NCBI GenBank assembly: GCA_964525045.1
Contig: CAZGFD010000003.1
Span: 1-64,000 of the forward strand
Reading direction: 5' to 3'
Origin: G020348185 sp964525045
GTDB taxonomy: Bacteria; Nitrospirota; Nitrospiria; Nitrospirales; UBA8639
Length of the DNA: 64,000 nt
This document shows positions 45,309 to 54,120 of this stretch, one piece after another. A model generated the notes under the pieces. The model was given only the letters and a program-made list of their open reading frames with translations. It did no database searches and had not been told where the DNA came from. Numbering within the stretch: the first letter of the stretch is position 1; each line of letters starts with the position of its first letter. Both the position numbers and the translations under genes were made by a program.

Positions 45309-45905
45309 TTATTTCTCCATCTCCTCCGTTTCCGCCTCTGGGACGGATTTACCGGATTTCGGCCCAGGAGTAGGGGTGCTTTCCTTGGGAGGTGCCCCTT
45401 GTGGACAATTAGCTGGAAGAAGGGGGTTCACAGGATTGGGGGTACAGCCTGTCGAGGCGGCCTCGGCTTCAAATCTGATTGCCTCATAGGTTCCTGCACC
45501 CTTAAAATTGACCTGGTCGTAGGGGACTTCTTTGCTGGAGCTTCTCACCCCTTTGATTTCCAGGCCTTCTTTAATGAGCACAAAATCTTTACCGGTTATA
45601 GGGTCTTTATATATGGCCTGAAGGTAGCGCTTAGGATTCTTTTTGGTAAGGTCTTTTAAAGTGAGGGGAAAACGATTAGTTCGTGTCCCCTTCTGCACCT
45701 CAAAGTCGGCGACATAGACTTCAATAGCTTCTTTTATCCGATTGCCTCGAAAAAGCAGCTCGGCTTCCCGATCGCGCTTCATGGTTACCGACCATTGTTG
45801 GCCAATCATCATCAGAGAAATGCCGATCAGCACTACAAAAAACATGGCCATGATGTAGGCAAAGCCCTGCTGATTGGACCCGGGGGACATTCGAATCCTA
45901 AACAT
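45309..45905 (-). CDS. Pilin-like protein with non-canonical prepilin motif
   Basis: About 199 residues. Leader MFRIRMSPGSNQQG then FAYIMAMFFVVLIGISLMMI. The residue at +5 is Met rather than Glu, like GspK-type minor pseudopilins or PilX-like proteins. After the helix comes a domain with RDREAELLFRGNRIKEAIEV and a Cys pair (CTPNPVNPLLPANC), ending in a Pro/Glu-rich tail. ATG 45905 or 45890 could be the start; 45890 has the better ribosome site (AGGA five bases upstream). It is the first gene of the secretion cluster and the frame continues upstream without a credible start. Confidence 0.72.
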   Translation of the reverse strand: MFRIRMSPGSNQQGFAYIMAMFFVVLIGISLMMIGQQWSVTMKRDREAELLFRGNRIKEAIEVYVADFEVQKGTRTNRFPLTLKDLTKKNPKRYLQAIYKDPITGKDFVLIKEGLEIKGVRSSSKEVPYDQVNFKGAGTYEAIRFEAEAASTGCTPNPVNPLLPANCPQGAPPKESTPTPGPKSGKSVPEAETEEMEK

Positions 45906-46017
45906 CTCATCATTTTCCCACTTGAGGCGAGGAAGTTCAATGACCGCCCGATTCAAGAATGAAGTCGGGCGGTTCCCTAGGGAGTAACGGATGATTTGGC
46001 TGTGGGAGAGGGCAAGT

Positions 46018-46686
46018 CTAAACAGGCCAGGTTTCTTCCCGCCAAGCCATATCCCAGAACATCCATTCGTATCGGGAGCTGAGAAAAAACGCGTCTTCCA
46101 TGCGGGATTTTTCGGCCCGGCCGGCACTCCGGGCGCACCGGTTGACGATTTCTCGCATCCATTGGGCCACTTCGGCGAATTCAGGCGACCCATACATCAA
46201 CAGCCAATCGCGGTAGGGGTGGTTTTTTGGAGGTGGGCCATTTTTGAGAAGATGTTGGCCGACCTCGCAATAGACCCAGGCGCAGGGTAGTGCCACGACC
46301 GTGATTTCACCAAGCGTCCCTTCTTGCGCCACACTTCGCATATGACGGCAATACGCATAGTTGGTGGGGGCCATGGGGGTGTTCCGCATATCCGCGGCCG
46401 AAAGCTTCCAGCGGCGGCCATATTGTTCATGAAGCCCACGTTCGACGGTAATGGTCTCCTCGACAAGTTTTGCAAAGTGCAGGGCGGTGTCAGCTTCGGT
46501 GGCGCGTTTGACCCCGGCAGCAAATACGCGGGCAAGTTCCTCGAGATATCGAGCATCCTGCAGGATATAATATTTGAATTTGCGCGATGGGAGTGTGCCC
46601 TTACCCAGGGCCACGACAAAAGGATGACGAAGCTGGGCTTCCCAAATAGGGTTGGCGAGTTTTCTGAGGTGGTCAGTAAAGGTCAT
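46018..46686 (-). CDS. tenA: TenA family thiaminase-type protein
   Basis: About 222 residues. TenA-type aminopyrimidine aminohydrolases release HMP for thiamine salvage. Motifs: YYILQDARYLEELARVFAAG, ALPCAWVYCEVGQHL with the Cys nucleophile, and YRDWLLMYGSPEFAE. ATG 46686 is preceded directly by a palindromic REP pair (46690-46748), so there is no ribosome-binding sequence. An in-frame ATG at 46731 lies inside the element and would add 15 residues. It may be a PqqC-like relative, but the Cys motif favours TenA. Confidence 0.87.
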   Translation of the reverse strand: MTFTDHLRKLANPIWEAQLRHPFVVALGKGTLPSRKFKYYILQDARYLEELARVFAAGVKRATEADTALHFAKLVEETITVERGLHEQYGRRWKLSAADMRNTPMAPTNYAYCRHMRSVAQEGTLGEITVVALPCAWVYCEVGQHLLKNGPPPKNHPYRDWLLMYGSPEFAEVAQWMREIVNRCARSAGRAEKSRMEDAFFLSSRYEWMFWDMAWREETWPV

Positions 46687-46689
46687 TGG

Positions 46690-46748
46690 TGTAGTTGCGC
46701 CATCTAATGGCGCCTGTATTAAGAGCAGCATAAGATGCTGCCACTACA
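46690..46748. repeat. REP-type palindrome pair (REPIN-like), copy 1
   Basis: Two REP-like units in inverted orientation. The left unit reads TGTAGTTGC followed by GCCAT-CTA-ATGGC; the right unit (46725-46748), read on the other strand, is TGTAGTGGC followed by AGCAT-CTT-ATGCT. The stems differ by paired changes (GCC/GGC versus AGC/GCT), as expected for conserved hairpins. It occupies the region just before the tenA start. Confidence 0.65.
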
Positions 46749-46780
46749 ATTTTTCCTTGGGGATTCATCATTTCTCGAAT

Positions 46781-47443
46781 TCAGGCCGATTCCGCCAATG
46801 TTCGAGCCTTTTGAAAGGCCGATTCCATATCCGGGAGATGTCCGAGATCCGGCGAAATTTGCAGATATTGAATAACATTGTTTCGATCGACCACCATGAT
46901 GGCCCGGGTCAGTAGATGAGGGCCTTCCAGCAACAATCCGTTGGCCTTGCCAAAATCCCCGCCTCGATAATCAGATAAAAAGAGCACGTTGTTGATATGA
47001 GCCTCTTTTGAGAAACGATCCTGGGCAAATGGCGTATCCACGCTAATCGTGATGAAGGTGACCTTCTGATCCAGCCCGCTGCTTTTTTCACTCAGGTAGT
47101 GAGTTTGTTGCTCGCAGACTTTTGTGTCCAGGGACGGCACGATACTTATTATTCGGACTTTCCCTTTTGTCTCCACGAGGTCAATTTGTGATAAATCCGT
47201 TTTCGTGAGCTTCACGGATCGCAGGGGCTCGCCAACGTGGATGCCGTTTCCGTTTAATACCAAATCGTTGCCTCGAAATTTGATGGTCTCGCCTTCTCCG
47301 GCTTTGGCTGATCCCTTGGCGACTGGAAGCTCATTGTAGGTAAAATTATTCTCGCCTTTTAAAGCAGGTTTTGAGCACCCACCGATCCCAATGATCACCA
47401 GCAAAATCACGCTCATACCCAATATTGTAGAAAAATTTTTCAT
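46781..47443 (-). CDS. Lipoprotein thiol peroxidase (Tpx-like), resolving Cys absent
   Basis: About 220 residues. It resembles the cytoplasmic Tpx: KFRGNDLVLNGNGIHVGEPL, then IISIVPSLDTKVCEQQTHYL with the peroxidatic Cys, and VTFITISVDTPFAQDRF. The resolving Cys of Tpx (RFC) is Ser here (RFSKEA). A lipobox-like segment ILLVIIGIGGC puts the protein in the periplasm as a lipoprotein, where E. coli Tpx is not found. The enzyme would act by a 1-Cys mechanism. The start is ATG 47443 with GGAGG five bases upstream. Confidence 0.85.
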   Translation of the reverse strand: MKNFSTILGMSVILLVIIGIGGCSKPALKGENNFTYNELPVAKGSAKAGEGETIKFRGNDLVLNGNGIHVGEPLRSVKLTKTDLSQIDLVETKGKVRIISIVPSLDTKVCEQQTHYLSEKSSGLDQKVTFITISVDTPFAQDRFSKEAHINNVLFLSDYRGGDFGKANGLLLEGPHLLTRAIMVVDRNNVIQYLQISPDLGHLPDMESAFQKARTLAESA

Positions 47444-47537
47444 AACCACCTCCCCATCATTATTGCCATAAAATTGCCATAAAACCTGAAACCAAGCCCA
47501 CTACCTTTCCACTGCGAATGGATTGTAACCCTAGATG

Positions 47538-48488
47538 TTAAGACGAATTCTGGTTTAAAAATTCAGTAATGACTGCGTTGACCTGCTCTGGCTTTTCCCA
47601 TTGAGGGATATGACCTGCTTCAGGAATGACCTGAAATCTGGCGTGAGGGATTGTCACCTGTAACTGTTGGCCTACTCCCGGAGGAAACACCCGATCCTCC
47701 GCACCCCAGATGATCAGAGTAGGGTGTTGAATCGTATTGAGACGAGCTCCGTATTCCTCCTCCCATTGTTCCATGTTCTCCATGAGAGAGTATAGGGGGG
47801 GTAGAAAATCAGCACGATGACGGTTTTGGTAAGACCTTTCGACGACGACTGGGGTGATCAAGGTTTGATCGTAAATAATTTCCTCCAGAAGGGCTTTGGT
47901 CGCCCAACGACCGGAAATCCAATTGCCAAATTTGGCCAACCAGAGAGGAGGACGTCGATTGATAAACTGTTGATAGTGGGGAGAGGCGACACTGGCCCGA
48001 GGATTCTGTGGAAACCCTGAAATGAGGACAAGGTTGTTGACCCGATCGGGAATGGTCAGGGCCATAGCCATGGCTAACCCGGCTCCCATGGAATTCCCAA
48101 TCAACGTGGCGTGCTGGATATTCAGTGAGTCCAGGAATCCTTCAAAAAATTTCACTAAACGTTGGGGTGTGTAGGGTATATCCGGCTTGTCGGACATGCC
48201 CGATCCCAATAAATCCAGAACAGTGACATGATAGGAACCCGACAATTCTTTATATTGATATTCCCAATTCCACATGGACCCGCCGAATCCATGGATAAAT
48301 ATGAGAGGGTCGCCTTGCCCGTCCTCAATATAGGCAATGTTATTTCCAGCAACATCGATGAACTGGGGGGAAGAACGGTGGATGGTTTCAAGCAAAGGCG
48401 AGTGTTCGTTGGGGGTGGACTGGCAGGAGACAATTCCAAATACGAATACAGCGACTATCAACAGTTTGTTATTGACACAAAAAGACAC
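47538..48488 (-). CDS. Lipoprotein alpha/beta hydrolase
   Basis: 316 residues. A signal peptide with lipobox (FVFGIVSC) precedes an alpha/beta hydrolase domain: LIFIHGFGGSMWNWEYQY (oxyanion region), LIGNSMGAGLAMA with the Ser nucleophile, IIWGAEDRVFPPG with the acid, and EAGHIPQWEKP with the His. The triad is complete. Likely substrates are esters or epoxides; not known. It starts four bases after the pycB stop codon, so it may be co-transcribed. Confidence 0.85.
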   Translation of the reverse strand: MSFCVNNKLLIVAVFVFGIVSCQSTPNEHSPLLETIHRSSPQFIDVAGNNIAYIEDGQGDPLIFIHGFGGSMWNWEYQYKELSGSYHVTVLDLLGSGMSDKPDIPYTPQRLVKFFEGFLDSLNIQHATLIGNSMGAGLAMAMALTIPDRVNNLVLISGFPQNPRASVASPHYQQFINRRPPLWLAKFGNWISGRWATKALLEEIIYDQTLITPVVVERSYQNRHRADFLPPLYSLMENMEQWEEEYGARLNTIQHPTLIIWGAEDRVFPPGVGQQLQVTIPHARFQVIPEAGHIPQWEKPEQVNAVITEFLNQNSS

Positions 48489-48491
48489 CCA

Positions 48492-50432
48492 TTACTCCAG
48501 TTGGATCAATGTTTCATCGGGATTGACTTCATCGCCTTCTTTGACATAAATGGCCGAAACTGTTCCTGCAATTGGTGCTTGGATACGGTTTTCCATCTTC
48601 ATCGCTTCCACGATCAATAGGGGATCTCCGACGGCCACCTGGCTCTGTACGGCGACAAATACCTTCACCACCCGGCCAGGCATGGGCGTGGCGACATCTC
48701 CTGGCTTGGTCGGCTTTGGTCGCCCGTTCGTTTGATGCTCGGTCGGTTCTGGGGTCTCTGGGCCGCCGGCCAGGACCTCTTGAAGAGGTTCCAGATAGAC
48801 CTCTTCAAGTTTATCATCCACTTTAATATAGTACGGTTTGACTCCTTCCGTTGTCCGTCCCGATCCGGAAACTCGAATATGATACGACTCGCCATGTACG
48901 GTGACTTTGAATTCCACCGGGGCTAAATGGAGTTCATGGGCGACGACGGGGCCACCTTCTGATGTTGGGTCGAGTGGTTCAGGTTTGAGTTCTCCGCGCT
49001 CGCGTTCATCAAAAAATTGTAAAGCGACAGAGGGAAGGAGTGCGTAAGACACCAAATCCTCAGGGGAAGTTTCAATCTCGGCCAATTCCTGTTTGGCATC
49101 TTCAAGTTCCGGGTCCAAGTTATCGGCCGGCCGTCCTTTGACCGGACGCTCGTCTTCCAACGATTGCTTCCGAATCTTAGAATTTAGGGTTCCGGGGGAC
49201 TTTCCATAGAGCCCCCGAAAGTAATTCTTGGTTTCGTTGGTAATGACCTTATACCGTTCGCCCGTTAGAACGTTAAGGGTAGCCTGAGTGCCAACAATTT
49301 GGCTGGAGGGCGTCACAAGAGGGGGATAGCCCATATCTTTGCGAACCCGTGGTATTTCTTCAAGTACTTCTTTCATTTTATCCAGTGCATTTTGTTCGGC
49401 CAATTGAGCCGCTAGGTTTGAAAGCATCCCACCCGGCACTTGAGAAAGTAAAATGTCGGTATCAACTCCTGTAAAATCACTTTCAAATTGCCGATATCGT
49501 TTCCGAGCCTTCCGAAGTTGTTCGGCGGCTGGAGTGAGATCCTGGAGGTTTAAGCCTGTGTCGTAGGGAGTATCCTGCAGGGCTGCGATGAACGATTCGG
49601 TTGGTGGATGCGAGGTCCCGCCTGCAAGAGGGGACATGGCCGTATCTAAAATATCCAATCCCCCAATAATGGCCATGAGCGCCGACATCGACGCCATCCC
49701 TGAAGTGTAATGCGTGTGAAGATGAATCGGAACACGTACGGCTGATTTCAGTCGACTGACCAGTTCATACGCTTCGAATGGAGGGAGAAGGCCGGCCATA
49801 TCCTTGATACAAATGGAATCGGTTCCAAGATCCTCCAGTTGTTTGGCCTGTTCGACAAAATGATTCAAGCTATGCACAGGACTGACCGTATAACAAATCG
49901 TTGCCTCAACATGTTTGTCACAACTTTTCGCGACTTCCATGGCATACCGAATGTTCCGTATGTCATTGAGCGCATCAAAAATCCGAAACACATCAATGCC
50001 ATTGGCTGCGGACAGTTCAATGAATTTTTCGAGTACGTCATCGGCATAATGGCGATACCCGACTAAATTTTGTCCCCTGAGCAACATTTGCAAACGTGTA
50101 TTGGGGGCCGCGGCCCGAAAAGCGCGGAGCCGTTCCCATGGGTCTTCTTTAAGAAATCGCAAACAGGCATCAAACGTGGCCCCTCCCCAGACCTCAAGCG
50201 ACCAGAATCCTACGTTATCCAACTGAGAGGCGATAGGCAGGAGATCTTCCGTTCGCATACGGGTCGCAAGCAAAGATTGATGTCCGTCACGAAGGGCCAC
50301 ATCCGTAATATGCAGACGTCGGCCTTCCGAAACTTCAATATCCGGACCGGCTTGCTTCGCAGGAGTTTTGCTTTTGGCGGGTGTGGGAGTGTTAGCTTTG
50401 TTCTTCTTTGGTTTTCCGCCTTTGCTAGACAT
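48492..50432 (-). CDS. pycB: Pyruvate carboxylase subunit B-type (carboxyltransferase plus biotinyl domain)
   Basis: About 646 residues. HMG-CoA-lyase-like TIM barrel (residues 35-290: ITDVALRDGHQSLLATRM, metal-binding HLHTHYTSGMA), conserved PYC/OadA domain (about 310-480), and the biotin attachment domain with VEAMKMEN (the biotinyl Lys) at the C-terminus. It pairs with the biotin carboxylase just upstream. The reaction is carboxylation of pyruvate or 2-oxoglutarate, or oxaloacetate decarboxylation; neither pair nor neighbours decide. The first 30 residues are Lys/Pro/Ala-rich. Start ATG 50432 with AAAGG seven bases upstream. Confidence 0.88.
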   Translation of the reverse strand: MSSKGGKPKKNKANTPTPAKSKTPAKQAGPDIEVSEGRRLHITDVALRDGHQSLLATRMRTEDLLPIASQLDNVGFWSLEVWGGATFDACLRFLKEDPWERLRAFRAAAPNTRLQMLLRGQNLVGYRHYADDVLEKFIELSAANGIDVFRIFDALNDIRNIRYAMEVAKSCDKHVEATICYTVSPVHSLNHFVEQAKQLEDLGTDSICIKDMAGLLPPFEAYELVSRLKSAVRVPIHLHTHYTSGMASMSALMAIIGGLDILDTAMSPLAGGTSHPPTESFIAALQDTPYDTGLNLQDLTPAAEQLRKARKRYRQFESDFTGVDTDILLSQVPGGMLSNLAAQLAEQNALDKMKEVLEEIPRVRKDMGYPPLVTPSSQIVGTQATLNVLTGERYKVITNETKNYFRGLYGKSPGTLNSKIRKQSLEDERPVKGRPADNLDPELEDAKQELAEIETSPEDLVSYALLPSVALQFFDERERGELKPEPLDPTSEGGPVVAHELHLAPVEFKVTVHGESYHIRVSGSGRTTEGVKPYYIKVDDKLEEVYLEPLQEVLAGGPETPEPTEHQTNGRPKPTKPGDVATPMPGRVVKVFVAVQSQVAVGDPLLIVEAMKMENRIQAPIAGTVSAIYVKEGDEVNPDETLIQLE

Positions 50433-50529
50433 AGGACACCCTTTCCTTCCAAGCGGGAATTTTTTCGGTGACGCCATCGTCCCAACTGCTCACCCTTTTC
50501 CTTCGGTCATGGTATATCATGTTTTCCCT

Positions 50530-51948
50530 TCAAAGACCTTCATAGGCCGCGATAGCGGCCGAGAGGGCGACGACCAGATCCACCGGTTCGACCATTTCTT
50601 CGTAGTCATATAACATTGGATGGCTATCCAGATATGAAGTATCAAAGCGTCCTGCACGAAAATCAGGTTCTTCCATAATTTTCGTCATAAAGGGAATGGT
50701 CGTTTTCACGCCCCGTAATACAAATTCTTCTAGAGATCGATGAGTGCGACGCACGGTTTCGTCCCAGGTTCTTCCATGGACGGTAAGTTTGGCCAGCAGG
50801 GCATCGTAATAGGGAGGGACAGAAAAATCTTTATAGACCTGTCCGTCGATTCGTACGCCTATGCCACCAGGGGAAAAATACGCGGTAATTTTTCCTGTCG
50901 ATGGACGAAATCCGTTTTGTGGATCCTCGGCATTGATGCGACATTGAATGGCATACCCTTGGAGGCTCACCTCATGTTGTCCAAAGACCAGCGGCATGCC
51001 GGATGCGATCCAGATCTGTGATTGGACAATATCCACGGCGGTAATTTGCTCGGTCACGGTGTGTTCAACTTGAATGCGAGGATTCATTTCCATGAAATAA
51101 TAGTTACCATCCTGATCGAGCAAAAACTCGATGGTCCCTGTATTGTGGAACTGGGCGGCCCGAGCCAATGCGATGGCGGCTTCTCCCATTTCCGCACGAA
51201 GTTTTGGAGTCAGCACAAGCGAGGGAGCGATCTCAATGAGTTTTTGATGTCGACGCTGAATAGAACAATCCCGTTCTCCAAGATGAATAATATATCCGTT
51301 TTTGTCGGCCAATAACTGAAACTCAATGTGGTGCGGGCGTTCAATATACTTTTCTAAAAACAGGTCGCCATTCCCAAATGCCGCAAGGGCCTCTCGAGAG
51401 CCGGCATCCATCGCTTCTTTTAGTTCATCGTCAGATCGAACCACTCGCAGCCCGCGCCCTCCTCCACCCGCACTGGCTTTGACCATGACGGGATATCCGG
51501 TTTGCTGGCAGAAGCCCAGGGCTTCATCAAGAGTAGAAACACTTCCACTGGTACCGGGGACAACGGGAACACCCACTTTCATAGCTAACTCGCGAGCTTT
51601 AACCTTGTCCCCCAGCAACGCTAAGGCGGTAGGGGAGGGTCCAATGAACGTAATGCCGGCTTCGGCGCACAGACTGGCGAATTCACCATTTTCTGCCAGA
51701 AACCCGTAACCGGGGTGGATGGCATCAGCTCGAATGCGCCTAGCCAAACCCACAATTTGACGGGCATCTAAATAGCCCTGGACAGGCCCCGGGCCAACCA
51801 AATACGCCTCGTTGGCTTTTTTGACATAAATTGCGGTGGCATCGCTTTCAGCATAAATAGCTGCGGTCGCAATGCCGAGTTCGCGACAAGCACGAATAAC
51901 CCGCATGGCGATTTCTCCGCGGTTCGCAACGAGAATTTTTTTGATCAT
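50530..51948 (-). CDS. pycA: Biotin carboxylase subunit (PycA / CfiB / AccC-like)
   Basis: 472 residues. ATP-grasp biotin carboxylase: N-terminal KKILVANRGEIAMRVIRACR, glycine-rich VKASAGGGGRGLRVVRS, MEMNPRIQVEHTVTEQITAVD. It carboxylates biotin with bicarbonate and ATP. It is about 25 residues longer at the C-terminus than AccC, and it lies 97 bases upstream of pycB, so it most likely forms a two-subunit carboxylase with it rather than serving fatty acid synthesis. No accB gene is next to it. Confidence 0.88.
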   Translation of the reverse strand: MIKKILVANRGEIAMRVIRACRELGIATAAIYAESDATAIYVKKANEAYLVGPGPVQGYLDARQIVGLARRIRADAIHPGYGFLAENGEFASLCAEAGITFIGPSPTALALLGDKVKARELAMKVGVPVVPGTSGSVSTLDEALGFCQQTGYPVMVKASAGGGGRGLRVVRSDDELKEAMDAGSREALAAFGNGDLFLEKYIERPHHIEFQLLADKNGYIIHLGERDCSIQRRHQKLIEIAPSLVLTPKLRAEMGEAAIALARAAQFHNTGTIEFLLDQDGNYYFMEMNPRIQVEHTVTEQITAVDIVQSQIWIASGMPLVFGQHEVSLQGYAIQCRINAEDPQNGFRPSTGKITAYFSPGGIGVRIDGQVYKDFSVPPYYDALLAKLTVHGRTWDETVRRTHRSLEEFVLRGVKTTIPFMTKIMEEPDFRAGRFDTSYLDSHPMLYDYEEMVEPVDLVVALSAAIAAYEGL

Positions 51949-52044
51949 TTTGGGTTAAGCCTTATCCCCAGTTGGAAACTCGATATTCTCATATTTTCGA
52001 TCCATTACGACACAAAAAAAATCAGAATAAGGTATTAAATTTTG

Positions 52045-52878
52045 TTATTTGTGGCCCAGGGGATAATATTTCATTTTTTTTATCAGCTTTTGTCCAGCCG
52101 GAGATAAAACAAATTGTTCAAAAGCTATGGCCAAGTCAGATGGATTCGGCTTTGAAATAAAGACAATTGGACGTTGAAGGGGGTATCGCCCATCCAGGAC
52201 AGTTTGATATTCAGGCTCAATTCCATCAACAAATACCAAATTGACACTGATTCCATCATCTTTAGCACGAAGTGCTGGAGCCATCTCGACAAAGGTGATC
52301 GCTTCAAGTTCGCCAGTGACGGCGTTGATAGCATCGCTTTCAGGTCCTTCCACGCGGGCCGTTCGTACAATGCGTTTGATGCCCAACGTTTTCTGAAATC
52401 CTTGCCGGATATTTTGATTGGTGGCCCGGTTTATAAGTACGATCTTTGACTCTTGAGCTTCTTCATCAATTTGAGACCAAAACCGAATTTTCCCTGAGAA
52501 GACATCGGCAACTTGCTGTGTTGTCAATTCTTTAATCGGATTGGCAAAATTTGTCAGGATGGCAATACCATCACGGCCCACCTGAGTGGCCCGAAGCCCG
52601 GGAACTTCTTCTCCAACGACACCAATATCGGCTTCGTCCAGCTGAATGGTTCTAATAGGTTTGGCATTGGGATGCCAGAACAAATCGATGGAAACCGAAG
52701 GATGGAGTTTTTCAAATTCTTGGGCCAAGAGAACCAGAAGATGCCGTTCCGGACCATTGCCGGCGACAAGAAGGGTGCCCGATAGTTTGGACTCACTATT
52801 CGACCCTATTGCGGAATAGGGTGTGCCTAAGGCAACGGTCAATGCAATTGCGATGAATCGGATTATCGATTTCGTCAT
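52045..52878 (-). CDS. PstS-like periplasmic phosphate-type binding protein
   Basis: About 277 residues. Signal peptide (MTKSIIRFIAIALTVALGTP), then a PBP-like_2 domain including LLVAGNGPERHLLVLLAQEF, ADIGVVGEEVPGL, NPIKELTTQQVADVFSGKIR and VFISKPNPSDLAIAFEQFVL. The phosphate-type fold is clear, but the usual PstS contact motifs are weakly kept. No pst permease genes adjoin it. Start ATG 52878 with GGAGG nine bases upstream. It could be a sensor or a binding protein for another oxyanion. Confidence 0.75.
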   Translation of the reverse strand: MTKSIIRFIAIALTVALGTPYSAIGSNSESKLSGTLLVAGNGPERHLLVLLAQEFEKLHPSVSIDLFWHPNAKPIRTIQLDEADIGVVGEEVPGLRATQVGRDGIAILTNFANPIKELTTQQVADVFSGKIRFWSQIDEEAQESKIVLINRATNQNIRQGFQKTLGIKRIVRTARVEGPESDAINAVTGELEAITFVEMAPALRAKDDGISVNLVFVDGIEPEYQTVLDGRYPLQRPIVFISKPNPSDLAIAFEQFVLSPAGQKLIKKMKYYPLGHK

Positions 52879-53081
52879 TCTCAACAACCTCCACAAGCTA
52901 CGATGCAAGTATTTTTCAAGAGGTCGAGGCTTTCCCTCTCACTTCAAAAAACAGGTAAAGCCGCGGAATCATTCCTGGTTGTGATGCGAAAGTCAAGAGA
53001 GTCGACCTTCGTGTTGAGGGAATAATGAGGATCTTTTCTTAGAATCAGCCGGTAGTGGCGTAGGCGAGAGGGTTTCAGGTT

Positions 53082-53393
53082 TTACTCATTTCCCTCACTC
53101 CCTCCGGATTTCTGGGGTTCAGAGTTGCTAATCGAAGGGGCGGCTCGTTGACCCATAATAGGCGGAAGCTTAGAAAACTTGTTCATTCGTTCGCCGAGCA
53201 TGTCATAAGACTTCATTTCTGAAAATCCGGGTTTCTTGGTACCAACCACTTTAGAAGCAAATGAAGACATCAGGCGCCGGCTTTTCATGGTATTGCAGCG
53301 GGGGCAGACCGTTTCGTCAGCTTTGGCACTGAGTGATTGCATAATTTCGAATCGATGGTCGCATCCTTCACAAAGGTATTCGTAGGTCGGCAT
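53082..53393 (-). CDS. FmdB-type zinc ribbon regulatory protein
   Basis: 103 residues. The zinc ribbon is visible: MPTYEYLCEGCDHRFEI then ETVCPRCNT, with the two CxxC pairs. The C-terminal tail (SKLPPIMGQRAAPSISNSEP) is Ser/Pro-rich and unconserved. Family members regulate amidase-type genes or are structural; the role here is unknown. The gap from this gene to the next rightward gene holds a GTTTCAG-type repeat on the 3' side. Confidence 0.9.
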   Translation of the reverse strand: MPTYEYLCEGCDHRFEIMQSLSAKADETVCPRCNTMKSRRLMSSFASKVVGTKKPGFSEMKSYDMLGERMNKFSKLPPIMGQRAAPSISNSEPQKSGGSEGNE

Positions 53394-53586
53394 GGTGAAT
53401 CCTCCTTACAAAATGATCTTGAAATGACTCAATGGTCATCCCATTATACTAAAGGTGATAATCCGGTTGCTACGGTTATTGGACCCTTTTCATGATAAGG
53501 AAGGAAGTGCTTGACGCTTTTTAAAAGACTTCGGTATGCTCTGCCCTTTAAAATAGCTGAAGATTCTTTCACCTTGGAGGATGTTG

Positions 53587-53766
53587 ATGTCCGTATTACT
53601 TCGAAAGTATAAGTTGGCCAGTGGATTGGTAAAAGAAGAACGAATTGACGATCCAGAACGGATCGATCGGTATCGGCGTCTCTTTAGTCGAGATGACTTG
53701 AAAAAGCTTGATGCCGGCCAGAAGGTGTTTATCGAAAAGGATGAATGGCAACTTCTTGAGGATTAA
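53587..53766 (+). CDS. Small hypothetical protein (59 residues)
   Basis: 59 residues, highly charged: MSVLLRKYKLASGLVKEERI, then DRYRRLFSRDDLKKL. No cysteine and no membrane segment. I do not recognise it. ATG 53587 has GGAGG six bases upstream (53575-53580), which supports translation from here. It is followed by another small gene in the same direction, which in turn leads to hemE. Confidence 0.6.
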   Translation: MSVLLRKYKLASGLVKEERIDDPERIDRYRRLFSRDDLKKLDAGQKVFIEKDEWQLLED

Positions 53767-53841
53767 GATCATCTGTTTTTTCACCCCTCTTGGACAAAAC
53801 TTCTCCTCTTCATCCCTCGTCCGGACGTTCAGGTCTCTTTG

Positions 53842-54045
53842 ATGGGCTACTGGATCCATTTGAAACGATCGCTTGACGAAGCCATGCTTCATAAAGAACG
53901 TTGCCTGGAAGTCCCTTCCACTCCGCACCGTGCGGATTTTTGGGAAGGTGGGTGGTTTGAATATCCTGATAAAGAGACCGCTCTGGATGCCATGGAAAAT
54001 TGTGGAGCGAGCCGACAGGACCGATGTCCCCTTTGCAAGCCCTGA
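53842..54045 (+). CDS. Small hypothetical protein with C-terminal CPLC motif
   Basis: 67 residues. MGYWIHLKRSLDEAMLHKER opens it, and it ends in GASRQDRCPLCKP. A second Cys lies earlier (ERCLEVPS), and the tail pair could hold a metal ion. The family is unknown to me. It lacks an obvious ribosome-binding sequence, so the start at ATG 53842 is by default. Confidence 0.5.
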   Translation: MGYWIHLKRSLDEAMLHKERCLEVPSTPHRADFWEGGWFEYPDKETALDAMENCGASRQDRCPLCKP

Positions 54046-54120
54046 AGTATAAACGGGGCTAAGGGCTGATTCCCCTCCTTTCTTTCATAGGCTTCTCGAG
54101 TTTACTCCTTCGTCGACCTT

